From Mauremys mutica (Eukaryota > Chordata > Testudines > Geoemydidae): a stretch of DNA of 64,000 bases. Numbering within the stretch: position 1 is the first letter of the stretch; every line of letters starts with the position of its first letter. The position numbers were made by a program, and so were the translations under genes. This document shows, piece after piece, positions 33,303 through 45,654 of this stretch. The notes under the pieces were generated by a model. That model saw nothing but the letters and a program-made list of their open reading frames with translations, did not search any database and had not been told where the DNA came from. The stretch is taken from contig NC_059075.1 in the NCBI RefSeq assembly GCF_020497125.1, positions 60,221,321-60,285,320 of the forward strand, written 5' to 3'.

Positions 33303-34500
33303 CATAAGAATGGTCATACTGGGTCAGATCCATGGTCCATATAGCCCAGTACCCTGTCTTACAACAGTGGTCAAGGCGAGGTGCTTCAGAGGGAATGAAT
33401 AGAACAGGGAATCATCAAGTGATCCATCCCCTGTTGCCCATTCCCAGCTTCTGGCAAACAGGCTAGGGACACTCAGAGCATGGCATTGCATCCCTCTCAT
33501 CCTGGCTAATAGCCACACATGGACCTGTTCTCCAGGAATTTATCTAGTTCTTTTTAAAATCCTGTTATAGTTTTGGTCTTCACAGCATCCCCCAGCAAAG
33601 AGTTCCCTGGGTTGACTTTATATTGTGTGAAAAAATACTTCCTTTTGTTTTTTTTTAAATCTGCTGCCTATTAATTTCATTGGGTGACTGCTAGTTCTTG
33701 TGTTATGTGAAGGATTAAATAAAATTTCCTTATTCACTTTCTTTGCACCAGTCAAGATTTTGTAGACCTCTATCATATCCCCATTAGTTATCTCTTTTCT
33801 AAGCTGAAAATTCCCAGTCACTTTAATCTCTCCTCCTGTTTCATACCACTCATCATTTTAGTTGCCCATCTCTGTACATTTTCCAATTCCAATATATATA
33901 TTTTTAGGATGGGTGACCAGATCTACACACACTATTAAAGGTGTGCACGTACCATGGATTTATACAGAGGCAATATGATATTTTCTGTCTTATTATCTAT
34001 CCCTTTCTTAATGATTCCCAACATTGTTTGCTTTTATGACTGTTGCTGCAAATGGAGTGGATGTTTTCAGAGAACTATCCACAATGACTCCAAGATCTCT
34101 TCCTTGAGTGTTAACAGCTAATTCAGATGCCATCATTTTGTATGTATAGTTGAGATTGCAAAGTAATGCACATTGGAAAGCATTTATCAACACTGAATTT
34201 ATTTTGCCATTTTGTTACCCAGTTTTGTGAGATCCCTTTGTAGCTCTTCGCGGTCTGCCTGGGACTTAACTATCTTGAATAGTTTTGTATCATCTGCAAA
34301 TTTTGCCACCTCGCTGTTTACCCATTTTTCCAGATGAATATGTTGAATAGGACTGGTCCCAGTACTGACCCCTCAAGGATACCACTATTTATCTCTCTCC
34401 ATTCTGAAAACTGATAATTGATTCCTACCCTTTGTTTCCCATCTTTTAACCAGTTACCGATCCATGAGAGGATCTTCCCTCTTACCCCATGATGGCTTAC
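33303..34500 (-). mobile_element. CR1 LINE fragment including the 3' end
   Basis: The plus-strand start 'AAGAATGGTCATACTGGGTC' is the reversed CR1 3' terminus. Further right, 'TTTTGTATCATCTGCAAATT' is the reverse of the reverse-transcriptase segment coding FADDTK-like residues. The copy is decayed. Confidence 0.85.
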
Positions 34501-34639
34501 TTTTCAAAAGTCAATTTAAATTAAATACATTTTTTTAAATTATATATATTTTTAGAAATCTATATCTGTTATGTGTTTTGGTGTAACTTGCATTATTATT
34601 CTTATGTTAAATTTGCATTATCCTAACAAAACATTTACT

Positions 34640-35588
34640 TTATTCACTTTCTTCACATCAGTCAAGATTTTATAGACCTTTAGAATATCCCCCCTTAGTC
34701 ATCTCTTTTCTAAGCTGAAAATTCCCAGTCATTTTAATTTCTTCTCCTGTTTCATACCCCTAATCATTTTAGTTGCCCATCTCTGACCTTTTTGCATTTC
34801 CAGTATGTCTTTTTTGGGATGGGGTAACCAGATCTGCACACAGTATTAAAGGTGTAAATGTGCCATGGATTTATATAGAGGCAATATGATATTTTCTGTC
34901 TTATTATCTATCCCTTTCTTAAAAAAGCAAAGGTTTCAGAGTTGCTGCCGTGTTAGTCTGTATTGCAAAAAGAACATAAGCTTTCGTGGGCTACATCCGA
35001 TGAAGTGGACTGTAGCCCATGAAAGCTTATGCTCAAATAAATTTGTTAGTCTCTAAGGTGCCACAAATGCTCCTGTTCTTTTTAAAAAAGCAGACAGAAT
35101 GTTGGGAATCACTGACTACCGCTGCACACTGAGTGGATGTTTTCAGAGAACTATCCACAATGACTACAAGATCTTTCTTGAGTGTTAACTGCTAATTCAG
35201 ACTCCTTCATTTTGTATGTATAGTTGAGATTGTTTTCCAATGTACATTACTTTGCATTTATCAACATTAAATTTCATCTGCCATTTTTGTTGCCCAGTCA
35301 CCCAGTTTTATGAGATCCCTTTGTAATTCTTCGCAGTCTGCCTGGGACTTACCTATTTTGAATAGTTTTGTATCATCTGCAAATTTTGCCACCTCACTGC
35401 TTACCCATTTTTCCAGATCATTTTATGAATATGTTGAACAGCACTGGTCCCAGTACCGACCCTTCAGGGATACCACTATTTATCTCTCTCCATTCTGAAG
35501 ACTGATAATTTATTCCTACCCTTTGTTTCCCATCTTTTAACCAGTTACTGATCCATGAGAGGACTTTCCTCTTACCCCATGATGGCTT
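34640..35588 (-). mobile_element. Second, duplicated CR1 section
   Basis: It repeats 33728-34500 at high identity and lacks the CR1 3' terminus, as expected if made by tandem duplication rather than by a second insertion. Confidence 0.8.
34931..35095 (+). mobile_element. Turtle-type tRNA-derived SINE
   Basis: The head 'TGCTGCCGTGTTAGTCTG' is followed by the body ('CTTTCGTGGGCTACATCCGA') and the tail 'TTAGTCTCTAAGGTGCCACA' with 'CTCCTGTTCTTTTT'. The flanking AAAAAAGCA on both sides is a likely target duplication. Confidence 0.88.
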
Positions 35589-35598
35589 ACTTTTCAAA

Positions 35599-35620
35599 CT
35601 AACACGGCTACCCCTCTGAT
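35599..35620 (-). mobile_element. 22-bp SINE head fragment with 10-bp target duplication
   Basis: The insert is the reverse complement of the SINE 5' head (ending AGGGGTAGCCGTGTTAG). It is bounded by ACTTTTCAAA at 35589-35598 and 35621-35630. The first CR1 copy lacks the insert. Confidence 0.8.
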
Positions 35621-35879
35621 ACTTTTCAAAAGTAAATTTAAATTAAATACTTTTTTTTAAAATGTATATATTTTTAGAAATCTAGACCTGTTATGTGTTT
35701 TGGTGTAACTTGCATTATTCTGATGTTAAATTTGCATAATCCTAACAAAACATTTACTTTATTCATATCTCTTTTATATAGCTCATTGGTCCTGACACCC
35801 CCCCTGTAAATTCGAACACCCCCCCTAATTTCAATTCCTGGGGAAACCACTGGATGGGATGGGGAAGAGATGGGGGTAG

Positions 35880-36308
35880 GGGAGGCAGCTGCAGGAGCAT
35901 AGGGAGGCATGGGCGCAGCCACATCTCCGCAGCAGCCAGTGCCAGAGTTCTCAGGTCACCGCAGCAGCAGGGTCTCCTCTCCCGCCCCCGCGGAACTGGC
36001 TTCAGCGTGCACGTGTGTACCTGCGTACATGGGCACCCGGCACCCAGCCCGCCCCAGCAAACTGCGCCCAGGAAATCGGTGGAGACGCGCCAGCCCTGCT
36101 CAGCCCACGCTCCCAGCGCGACCCGGCGGCGGCGGCTCCAGGCGCGGCAATGGAAAAGGGGGCGTGTCTAGTACTAGGGGCGGGGGGGATGTCTAGTACT
36201 AGGGGCGGGGAGTTCTGTGTCGCTTGTGTTAAACATCACTGGGAGCGGGCTCGGGTGATTGGCTGGGCTGCGGGGGCGTCACGCGCCGGGGTAGCCCAGT
36301 CCGGGGCC
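35880..36308 (+). promoter_or_regulatory. RPUSD2 CpG-island promoter
   Basis: A GC-rich island runs from here into the first exon. It holds an inverted CCAAT box (ATTGG 36258-36262) about 50 bp before the start codon. It also holds two direct copies of a GC-box unit, 36165-36185 and 36190-36210, each with the palindrome CTAGTACTAG followed by GGGGCGGGG (Sp1-like). Copy spacing is 25 bp. Confidence 0.75.
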
Positions 36309-39300
36309 ATGTGGGCGAGGCCGGCGGGGGCTGCCGAGCCGTGGCTGCTCCTCGCTGGCCCGAGAGTCCGCTGGTCGCTCGCCGCGCTAGCGCCCGTGGG
36401 CGGCTGCATGGAAGAGCCCGGCCCGGGGAGCAGCGGGGCGGGGGACGCGCCCCCCCCGGCCAAGAGGCGGCGGCTGCTGGCCGGGGAGGAGAAGCGGCCG
36501 GGCCGCGGCGAGCGCTACGTGCCGCCCCCGAGGAAGCGCAACCTCGGCGTGAGCTTCAGCGAGACGCACTTCGCCGAGACCCGCTACTACTTCGAGGGCG
36601 GGCTGCGCAAGGTGCGGCCCTACCACTTCGACTTCCAGACCTACTGCAAGGGCCGCTGGGTGGGCAAGAGCCTGCTGCACGTCTTCAGCACCGAGTTCCG
36701 CGCCCAGCCCATCGACTACTACCGGGCCGCGGCCAGCGCCGGCCGCCTGCGCCTCAACGAGCAGCCCGTGCGGGACCTCGGCATCGTGCTCAAGGCAGGT
36801 CCCCGGCGCCTCCGCCCGCCAGACCCCGGGTTCCCTTACCGCGGCTTGGCACCGGTGGGGGCGGCCGTAGCTTACGTCTGGGGGCGGGTTATCTCAGGAA
36901 CATGCTCCCCACCCTTGGGGACAGAGATCCCTTCCCGCGTGCAGCGCCCCTCTCCCCCACCCGGCCCCTCATCTTCTCACACTCCTTCCTGCTACCCCCA
37001 TGGCCGCTCTGCCTCCGCCGGGAGCAGCCCTCCCCTCTGGACCGCTGGCTCCCTGCAACGGTTACTGCAGTTGGGGGGTCATTGCCTGGCAGTGTGTGTG
37101 GAGGAAGGGGTGTCCTGTTTCCCACTCTAGAAGAGCCGCTAGAGCGCAAGCCCTCTGTCTAGACTACCAAAAACTGCTAATTAAAACAATACTTTGAAAT
37201 GTGTGTAACTAATTTGAGGTGACCTGGAGTGGAGAGGAGAATAGCCCACATAAAGAGAACCTAGTTCTCTAGTATGTCATGATGGGTTTTTTTGTTCTTC
37301 CATTCATATGAGAAAAGAAAATAATGTAATATATTTTGGCCACAGCAAAACATAATTATTGTTTTGTATTGTGGTGGGACCTGAAGCTATATGCAATACA
37401 AACCTACAGGAAGACCTAGTCCTTTATCTGAGGAGCACAGAATAAGGCTTTCTCTGCATGGGGATGCTTTTCAGTATAACTTAAAGTGTGACTTTAAATG
37501 AAAAGTGCTGGATGTAACTTCATGGTGGTATTTGGAGCTGTATTAGTTAAAATTTCAGGGCATAAGCAGTTCACCTGCAGGAGTCAGGAATGAATTTATC
37601 TCCCTCAGACAGCGTTGCACACAAGTGGCCTTTTGCATTATGAGTCTTTCCCCCTTCCTAAGAAATACTAGGCATGGGAACATTATTTGAGATAGGATTT
37701 GATAAACCAGTATGCTTAATGATTATAATACATTCCTATTTTCCAGTATATTTTTAGCTGGTTTCTTAATGTTGGGTCCCACGTTATTCTGGACGTGTGT
37801 TATCTATCCCTTATTTCTCACTGATCAAGGATATTTGGGGAAATCATATTTATTCTAATAATCTGTTTTGCTTGTAGAATAATGATTTTCTGAGGAATAC
37901 AGTGCATCGCCATGAGCCTCCAGTCACTGCTCAGCCTATCCAGATCTTGGTAGAGAATGACGAGGTGGTTGTCGTGGACAAACCCTCATCTTTACCTGTA
38001 CACCCATGCGGCAGATTTCGACACAACACAGTCATCTTCATCTTGGGCAAAGAGCATAACCTAAAGGAGTTGCACACTATTCACCGGCTTGATCGCATGA
38101 CGTCTGGTGTGCTCATATTTGCCAAGACTGCAGAAGTGTCTAAAAGGATTGATGAGCAAGTTCGGCAGAGACAGGTGAGAGCTGAGGACTTAAGTGATTT
38201 TCAAAGTGCATCTTTCAAGAGCTCTTGAAGTAAGTTTGGTCCAAGTTCAGGCTGTTGGCCAAACACAAGTCCCAAAGTTTACATTGCAGCCTGTGGCTGC
38301 TTTAACTTTTAATGCATAAATACAGCTTATGTCTAGGGGCATTGCATTTTAGGACCTGTGGTCTCAGTAGGTCAGCGCTTCTTCTTTAAGATGAAGACAG
38401 GTGCAAATTACATGCACCCCTTGTGCTCTTGGTAAGATGCTAATGTGGTGCTCCACTGAGCAGAATTTGGGTGCCTCAGTAGGTTGTATAGTAGATAAGT
38501 GTGCTAGTTTGTGAGACAGTAATTGAGAGGCTATTGGTGTTTTAATAAAAACCCTATTTCCGTTTTGAAGGACTCAGATTCCCCTGTAAATGTTCTATGC
38601 AATAGCCTGTTGTGACATTCCCCAGGGTGCATGCTGAACTGCTATGGCCCCTTAGCTCTCCAGCCTCAGATGCCTTTTACATTGCTTTGCTAGTGAACAG
38701 CAAACCTCTCCAGGCTCTGATCACTCACAGCCACCAGCATGCAAAGTCTCTATCAGCTGAGTACATGAATGATGTGTCCTGCCATCCATAAATAGATACA
38801 GGGCAACATCTGCATATCCCTGAGTACCTTCAGTAGCCCACAGGACCGTACAAGCTCATAAATTAGTCCGTCATTCCTACAAAGGGTAATGAATATGCAT
38901 CAGCCTTTGTTGTCTCAAGTGGACACTTCCCAAACACTTCAACCTAAACACACTGGTTTAGATAAAACAGTATCTTTCTCTAGTTAATAAACTTGTTTTA
39001 GATTTTAAGTAGGGCTGTCTATTGATTGCAGTTAATGCATGCAATTAACGCAAAACAAATTAATTAGATTTTAAAAAGTCACGATTAATTGCAGTTTTTT
39101 AATCACACTGTTAAATAATAGAATACCAATTTATTATATTTTGGGTGTTTTTCTACATTTTCAAATATATTGATGTCAGTTATAACACAACATTAAAGTG
39201 TACAGTGCTCTCTTTATATTATTTTTTATTACAAATATTTGCACTGTAAAAAAGATAAGAGATTGTAATTTTCAGTTCACCTCATACTAGTCCACTCAGT

Positions 39301-42300
39301 CCTACTTGTTCAGCCAATCACTCAAGTCACAATTTTGTTTATATTTACGGGAGATAATACTTCTTGTTTAGCGTCACTTGAAAGTAAGAACAGGTTTTTG
39401 CATGACACTGTTCTAGTTAGCATTACAAGGTATTTGCGTGCCAGATATGCTAAACATTTGTATGCCCTTTATGCTTCAACTTGTGGGCTCTAAAGTTTTA
39501 CATTGTTTTCTTTTTGAGTGCAGTTATGTAAAAACAAAAAATAATTCTACCTTTGTAAGTTGCATGTTCACGATAAAGATTGCACTACAGTACTTGTATG
39601 AGGTGAATTGAAAAATACTGTTTCTTTTTTACAGTGCAAATATTTGTACACAGATAATATAGAGAGTACTGTATGCTTTGTTCTGTGTTGTAATTGAAAT
39701 CAATATATTTGAAAATGTAGAAAAACATCCACAAATATTTATAATAAATTAAATTGATATTCTTTTATTTAACAGTGCAATTAAAACTGAAATTTATACA
39801 CAACTATTTTTTAATCTTGCGATTAATTGATTTTTTTTAATAGTTTGATAGCCCTAATTTTAAGTAATTTACAAGTGATAAGGCATAAGTCAGAGTTGGT
39901 TACAAAAGAAGAAAAAAGACAAACACGCAAGCAAATTCCTAAACTTTACCAAGGTTAATAATTTTAAAAGCAAAAAGTTTCTCACCTCAAAACTTTCAGT
40001 AGTCTGTACTGGCTGGAAAAACAGCTAGGCCAGGACCACTTTCCCTCATAGGTGTTGGAACTGGGGGTGTTTCTCTGAAAATATCCACTCAGTGTGCAGC
40101 AGCAGTCAACAAAGTGAACAGAATGTTGGGAATCATTAAGAAAGGGATAGATAATAAGCCAGAAATCCATAGTACACCTACATCTTGAAGACTGCTTGCA
40201 GATGTGGTTGCCCCATCTCAAAAAAGATATATTGGAATTGGAAAAGGTTCAGAAAAGGGCAACAAAAATTATTATGGGTATGGCATGACTTCCATATGAG
40301 GAGAGATTAATAGAACTGGTCTTTTTCCAACCTGAAAAGCCCAACTGAGAGGGGATATGATAGAGGTCTATAAAAATCATGACTGGTGTGGAGAAAGTAA
40401 ATAAGGAAGTGTTCTTTACTCCGCATAACACAAGAACTAGGGGTCACCAAATGAAATTAATAGGCAGCAGATTTAAAACAAACAAAAGGAAGTACTCTTT
40501 TTCACACAATGCACAGTCCATCTATGGAACTCATTGCCAGAGAATGTTGTGAAGGCCAAGACTATAACAGGGTTTTAAATAGAACTAGATAAGTTAATGT
40601 AGGATATGTCTATCAATGGCTATTAGCCACAATGGGGAGGGATGGTGTCCCTAGCCTCTGTTTGCCAGAAGCTGGGAATGGGCGACAGGAGTTGGATCAC
40701 TTGATGATTACCTATTCTGTTCCCTCTGGGGCACCTGGCATTGGCACCTGTCAAAAGACAGGATACTGGGCTAGATGAATCTTTGGTCTGACCCAGTATG
40801 GCCATTCTTATGTTGAAGTGGTTTCCTTTATATACAGAGTTAACAGCTTGGTTCAGTAACTCTCAACACCCCCACTGTAAAAATTGTTCCAGTACCCTAG
40901 CTCTCCTTAGTTTAGTGATGCACCTTTTGTCTTTCAAGTGATCATCTATGAGTAAAGATGGGAGAGGAGAGGTATATAGAGGCATTTTTTCTCCCTTATA
41001 CTCTGACCCTTTGCACTCAAAGTCTTTGCTGGGTCATGGTGTCAGGCAGTTCCTTGGCGTATGTGAATTGCCAGCTGTCCTTCTTCAGAATGAATTATAA
41101 ATTTCTTGTTTACAGCGCTTGTGTTGGTATATCTCTGATTAAGCAGGTAATGGCCTTTTAGCACCTAGGTGATGTCTTTGAGAAAATGGTCTGCGGGCAT
41201 TACCCAGAACTACAGCGTATTTCAGTAACAATCCTATAGTAAAATCTCATAGCTCCATATATAATGTTGATGCACAGATTTTGACAGGACAGTATTGTTC
41301 AGTAGATTGAGTTTTCAAATGATACCTCACAAGTCATACTTTGTACAAAATATATCATAACCATATAAAAGTGCCGAACATGGGGTACAGGGTGTCACAC
41401 CTGCAACCTGCCAATCCCAGTTGTGGCACTCTGGCTTTTAAGATTTGCAGCAAGGGCACAAAAGTAAGGGGCGACAACAAAAATCTGAGAATAAATCTTG
41501 ACATAAATTTGGGTTTAATGTTAAAATAGTTTCCTAGGTCTTAGTTGAAATGTTGAATTATGAAGTTATCAAACTCCAATAATAAAGTACACCTGAATGG
41601 GACAGAAGCCACTGTAGGTCTAAATAGAAGACTTCATTTTATAATGAGGTACACTTGAGATGCTTGTTTGCTTCTCCTGTTATCTGCAATCCTCTTCCCC
41701 ACATCTGTAAGTGAAGGGGAGGGCAGGAATGGTTAGTATTAAGCTTAATGTAGCTGGAGCTCAAGAGAGATTTGCATTGAGTCTGGATTGATGTTTCTGA
41801 TGTTCACTCTGTTTTCCCCCTGTAGCTGGAAAAGGAGTATGTCTGCCGCGTGCTTGGGGAGTTTCCAGAAAATGAAGTGACCTGTGAGGAACCCATCCTG
41901 GTTGTTTCTTACAAAGTGGGCGTGTGTCGTGTGGACCCCAAAGGCAAATCCTGTAAAACTGTCTTCCAAAGGCTTAGTTACAATGGCAAGACTAGTGTGG
42001 TCAAGTGTTTTCCATACACGGGTCGCACCCACCAGATCCGGGTCCATTTGCAATTCCTGGGATATCCTATTGTCAATGACCCCATCTACAATATGGAAGC
42101 CTGGGGTCCTACTAAGGGTAAGGGTGGTGAGATTAATAAAACAGATGAGGAGCTTCTCAGGGCTTTAGTGGAAGAACATCGTTCCAAACAGAGTTTGAGC
42201 ATCTTGGACATTTCAGAGGAGGACCTGAAGCCCATTGTGGGAAGTAAAGAATGTGACCGTTCAGATTACTGTACTAAAACAGTTGAGATTACGCCTATAA

Positions 42301-42650
42301 GCGCAGACTCCTGCAGAACTGAGGACTCTAAGGATCAGAAAGAAGCTGAAATACTGGCATGTTTGCCAAATTATGATACCAGACCAGAAACACATGAAGC
42401 AAACCCTGAAGGAGCTAGTTCAAGTGGGAATCAGGATGGACTAAACCCTGAAGGAGCTAGTTCAAGTGGGAATCAGGATGGACATACAGAAGAAAAGGAC
42501 CCTCTGTGTGAGGAGTGTAAAATAGTAAGGCAGGACCCATCTCCTAGGGAGCTGGTGATGTACCTGCATGCCTTACGCTACAAGGGAGCAGAGTTTGAAT
42601 ACAATTCCAAGATGCCAGACTGGGCTCTAGAGGACTGGGATGAGAGCTAA
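36309..42650 (+). CDS. RPUSD2: RPUSD2, RluA-family RNA pseudouridine synthase
   Basis: Exons 36309-36794 (486 nt), 37878-38174 (297 nt) and 41826-42650 (825 nt, TAA) join in frame 0 to 535 codons; human is about 545. The start is the MW at 36309, mirroring the human 'MW' start; the arginine-bearing N terminus may target mitochondria. Residues about 95-162 carry '[20 protein letters not shown]' and the S4-like '[13 protein letters not shown]'. The catalytic motif HRLDRMTSG puts the active-site Asp at 234. The rest of the catalytic fold is in exon 3 ('[18 protein letters not shown]'). The family isomerises uridine to pseudouridine in RNA. A 14-residue stretch is tandemly duplicated in the divergent linker. 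The C-terminal '[13 protein letters not shown]' block is conserved. Intron 1 has a GC donor. Confidence 0.97.
36795..37877 (+). other. RPUSD2 intron 1, GC-AG type
   Basis: The exon ends ...CTCAAG and the intron begins GCAGGT. It ends TTGTAG before AATAATGAT. Using the nearby GT at 36799 would add four bases and create an immediate stop. Confidence 0.85.
38590..40045. repeat. LTR-like repeat in RPUSD2 intron 2, split by a hAT insertion
   Basis: The left part 38590-39009 shares ordered phrases with 14780-15240. It resumes after the 39010-39856 element ('AAGTAATTTACAAGTGATAAGG'). It is probably an old solo LTR; ends are unresolved. Confidence 0.4.
39010..39856. mobile_element. Fold-back non-autonomous hAT transposon
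   Basis: Ends TAGGGCTGTC and GATAGCCCTA are inverted. An exact 8-bp duplication ATTTTAAG lies at 39002-39009 and 39857-39864, typical of hAT. The outer 260-280 bp of each side are imperfect inverted copies of one another (shared landmarks such as 'TTCTACATTTTCAAATATAT' and 'ATATTTGCACTGTAAAAAAG'). There is no coding capacity. Confidence 0.9.
40046..40905. repeat. Small TIR element interrupted by CR1
   Basis: 'TAGGTGTTGGAACTGGGGGT' on the left and 'ATTGTTCCAGTACCC' on the right are the inverted ends seen joined at 45655-45790. Here they are separated by a CR1 copy. Confidence 0.6.
40072..40813 (+). mobile_element. CR1 LINE 3' fragment inside a TIR element
   Basis: It contains 'GAATGTTGGGAATCATTAAG', 'GGGGATATGATAGAGGTCTA' and the terminal 'AGTATGGCCATTCTTATGTT'. 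The frame is broken. Confidence 0.85.
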
Positions 42651-45650
42651 GAATAGATACTGAGACTTTTGTGTTTCATTTTAGTTTTGTTGGAAGGAAA
42701 GTATTTGCTAAAGTCCTGAATGTGTGTGTGGTAAAAATATCTCATTGGAGCTATTGCGATCTTCCATCATTATTTATTGTGTTGTGCCTGGATTGCTTGT
42801 GAATTTTGAGGCAGTGGGAAGAGTTCTTCCTGATTAGTCTTGAGAACTCTTTCCTAACAATGAACCTGCTGACAGCTACTGAAGGGAGATGGTTAATGCA
42901 AGGCACCTTAACTGTTTTCCTTTAAGATAGTAACAGTGATGGGTAAAAATATTACTCAAAGGTGGGACGCTTGGAACAATTGCTTCCTCTTCTCACCACA
43001 CGGTGTTCGGGGTGCATCCTTGTCTGCAAATTGAATGCAGTTGCTTACTGAATGCATACAACTAAGACAATCAGCATCTTGGCTCTTTTCCTGTATGTCA
43101 GTTATCTAACTCCCTTGTCTTTCTGGGTAAGAGTTGGTGAGATGTTAGTCAATCTAAAATACTTAGATCAATTTCAGTTATGTTCTTAGTTTTGTTCATA
43201 CCAAGGCACTATGCAGGCTGGTTCTTTTCCTGCCAGGTTAATCTTCATTCATTTTATTTGGAGTTCTGTTGCATTGTGCAGTTCTTGTCAATAAGACATT
43301 TCCATCCTCTTGTGTGTGTTTCCAGCTTCCTTTTTTTTTTTTTTTTTTGTTCTAGCATGGAGCATAGTCTGTCCTTAAATCAGCTTTGCAAAATTTCTTG
43401 GACAAGCATACTGCTCCAACTAAAAATTCAGTAGCCCAAAGAAATGGTCTAATTTGCTGTTAGAGTCCATATCTGTAGGTACTCCTATCCAAAACAATCT
43501 CTACATACTTTAACCAGTCTCTTGTTTCCTTTCCCTATATTTTCTACCTCCTCCCATATAGTTTCTCTCCTTATTACTTAACCCCCATTACGCTCTATAC
43601 TGTACATCTTGTACTGCGCATATCTTTTCTAACATATCTTAACCACTCTCTTCCATGTACTCACACACAAGGCTTAGAAAGCTTAACAAATACATAATAG
43701 CCAGAAAGCTAAGTCTGATATGGAAGGTGGCAGGGGCTTAATGTTTCAAGGACGGCTCTACTCCACCCTCTTCTGGCTTTTTGGTTGTTCTAAGCAGGGG
43801 TGTTTCTACTATCCTAGCCTTCATTTTGCAGCTCCCAGCCTCAGTAGAAGACGCTTTAGTGTCAGCCTCTGCTGTTGCTCAGAGACTTTGTGAGCTGCCG
43901 CAGAATGAAACACCTGATTGCAATAGTGATACCAACAAGATATAGGGTTCTGAATAGTAAAAGTAAAACTGAAAATACCTAGGTTAGTTTTCACTTTGCT
44001 GCAGCTTGTTCTGAAAGTTCTAACCCACAGCTGAGGCATTTCAAGAATTAGAGCACTCCATCTGTTTGTGAGACACTTTAGGATGTAAAAAAATGTTAAC
44101 CTTGTGTGGCTTTTGTTGTGTTGTTTTGTTTTTTTTTAAGGGCAGGACAGTGATGTTCTCACCAAGACATTTCCTATTTGCCATGGCAAAGTGGATTTTT
44201 CCATCCCAACCTTAAATAATAATGCTTTTGTTGGTAGATGTGTGCTAGCTCCTTTGTACGTGCCCTGCATTGGACAGTAAACCCAAACCTGTACAAGCCA
44301 GTGCATTGCTGGTAATTTTTTTGTCTGATGTTAGGAAGTCTAGAATGTATTGGCTTACTCCAAGGATGCCAAGAGTGCATCTAGAATAGAAAAAAGAGTG
44401 TGGGGATCTTGGCCAAACAAAAATCCTCTCTCACTACCTAGTGCTTTGTTTGATCAACATGCATAGTCCTTTGATTATTACAGCAGCACTTAGAGGCCTT
44501 GACCAGAGCCTTATGTGGTATGCATTGCCCACACACAATAAGATAGCCTCTGCCCTGATAAGGCTTACAGACTAACTGTGAACATTCGCATCTAATCTTC
44601 TATTTGCCCAAACTGGAGCCATATCTTCAAAGAGGGTTTCTTCAGTATTCATAATATTGACCATGTGAAATACAAAGGTGACTTAAAGTAAGAAGCGGCA
44701 CAACTGCCACTTTACCTAGTAATTTACGCATGTTAATGCTAAGTGCTTTCTTTATTATTCTGTGGATATAGTGTAGGGGGGAAGTACAGAGGCTCCATGA
44801 TTTACCAGCTAGTATGTCACATTGCCTCATTCTGCAAAATGAAAGATCATTAGTGTAACAACAGAGGGGAAGGGTTTTTTTAACTCTGGTTTATCTTTGC
44901 CGACTGACACGTTGAAGAATGTGTTGAATTTATCATTCTGCCACTTGAATAAATACATCCAACAGAGGAGGTTCTCTAGCAACACCAGGAAAGACCAGAG
45001 TTGCTGAGAGTGCATGCACACATGGAAAAAAACCACCGACCCTACAGCGTTTTAAATAAATAAATATATACACACTTTTTAAAAATCCTTGGAGGATCAT
45101 TGCATAAAGCTGATGGCAAAGAACAAATAAATCTAGGCAAACCCTTCCGTCCATCCTTTGACTAAATTAATTTTGAGCCTGGAAGCCATGAAAGCTCCAG
45201 CTGGAGCTCTCGGGGGTTCCATACTTCCTAATAAGGGAATGGCAGCCCAGCCTCAAGCTGTTGCTCTCAGGATCTGAACTCCCAGTACCATAGGGAGCCT
45301 GGAAGTTCAGAGATCCCCATCTCCTGTTGGGGCTTCCAGGCTGTCTGTCACTGAGCCAGACTCCCCAATCAACTTGCACCCTGGATGCCTATACTCTGTT
45401 AGCTCGGGGAGCCAGCTGGTGCGGGAATTCAGTAGCCCTAGGCTTACCATCCATGTGGCCAGGCTGCCATGGAGCTAGTGGACCATGGAATCCCTGGCAG
45501 CTGCTGATCTGGTTCATGTCTATTTCACAGCTGCTCAGGACTGAAGGGTAGCCTTGAAAATGACCCTTTGATATCTGCTATTCATTGGTGGGAAGTAGTG
45601 AAACTGACATGAATTATATCAGTTTCACCAAGCAACTACTTGGGAGCTAT
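42651..45650. other. RPUSD2 3' UTR and downstream sequence
   Basis: The 3' UTR starts here; its end could not be fixed from a clear signal. A long T run lies at about 43329-43349. Between 45150 and 45560 the text resembles an interspersed repeat ('GGAAGCCATGAAAGCTCCAG'), without clear ends. No further gene is supported. Confidence 0.5.
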
Positions 45651-45654
45651 TTCC

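Larger units (their letters stand above)
33728..35764. repeat. Two-copy tandem duplication of CR1 plus flank
   Basis: Copy 1 (about 33728-34639) and copy 2 (about 34640-35764) share the same CR1 section followed by the same AT-rich non-CR1 flank (34500-34639 and 35621-35764). Copy 2 additionally contains a SINE and a 22-bp SINE scrap. Confidence 0.8.

Noticed and set aside
36015..36308. Longer RPUSD2 frame starting at 36015
   Set aside because: It is open only because the CpG island lacks stops; the MW at 36309 matches the family start, and upstream text has no similarity to it.
36791..36800. Frameshift or pseudogene in RPUSD2 at the exon 1 boundary
   Set aside because: A GC donor explains the junction without any frame loss, and the rest of the gene is intact.
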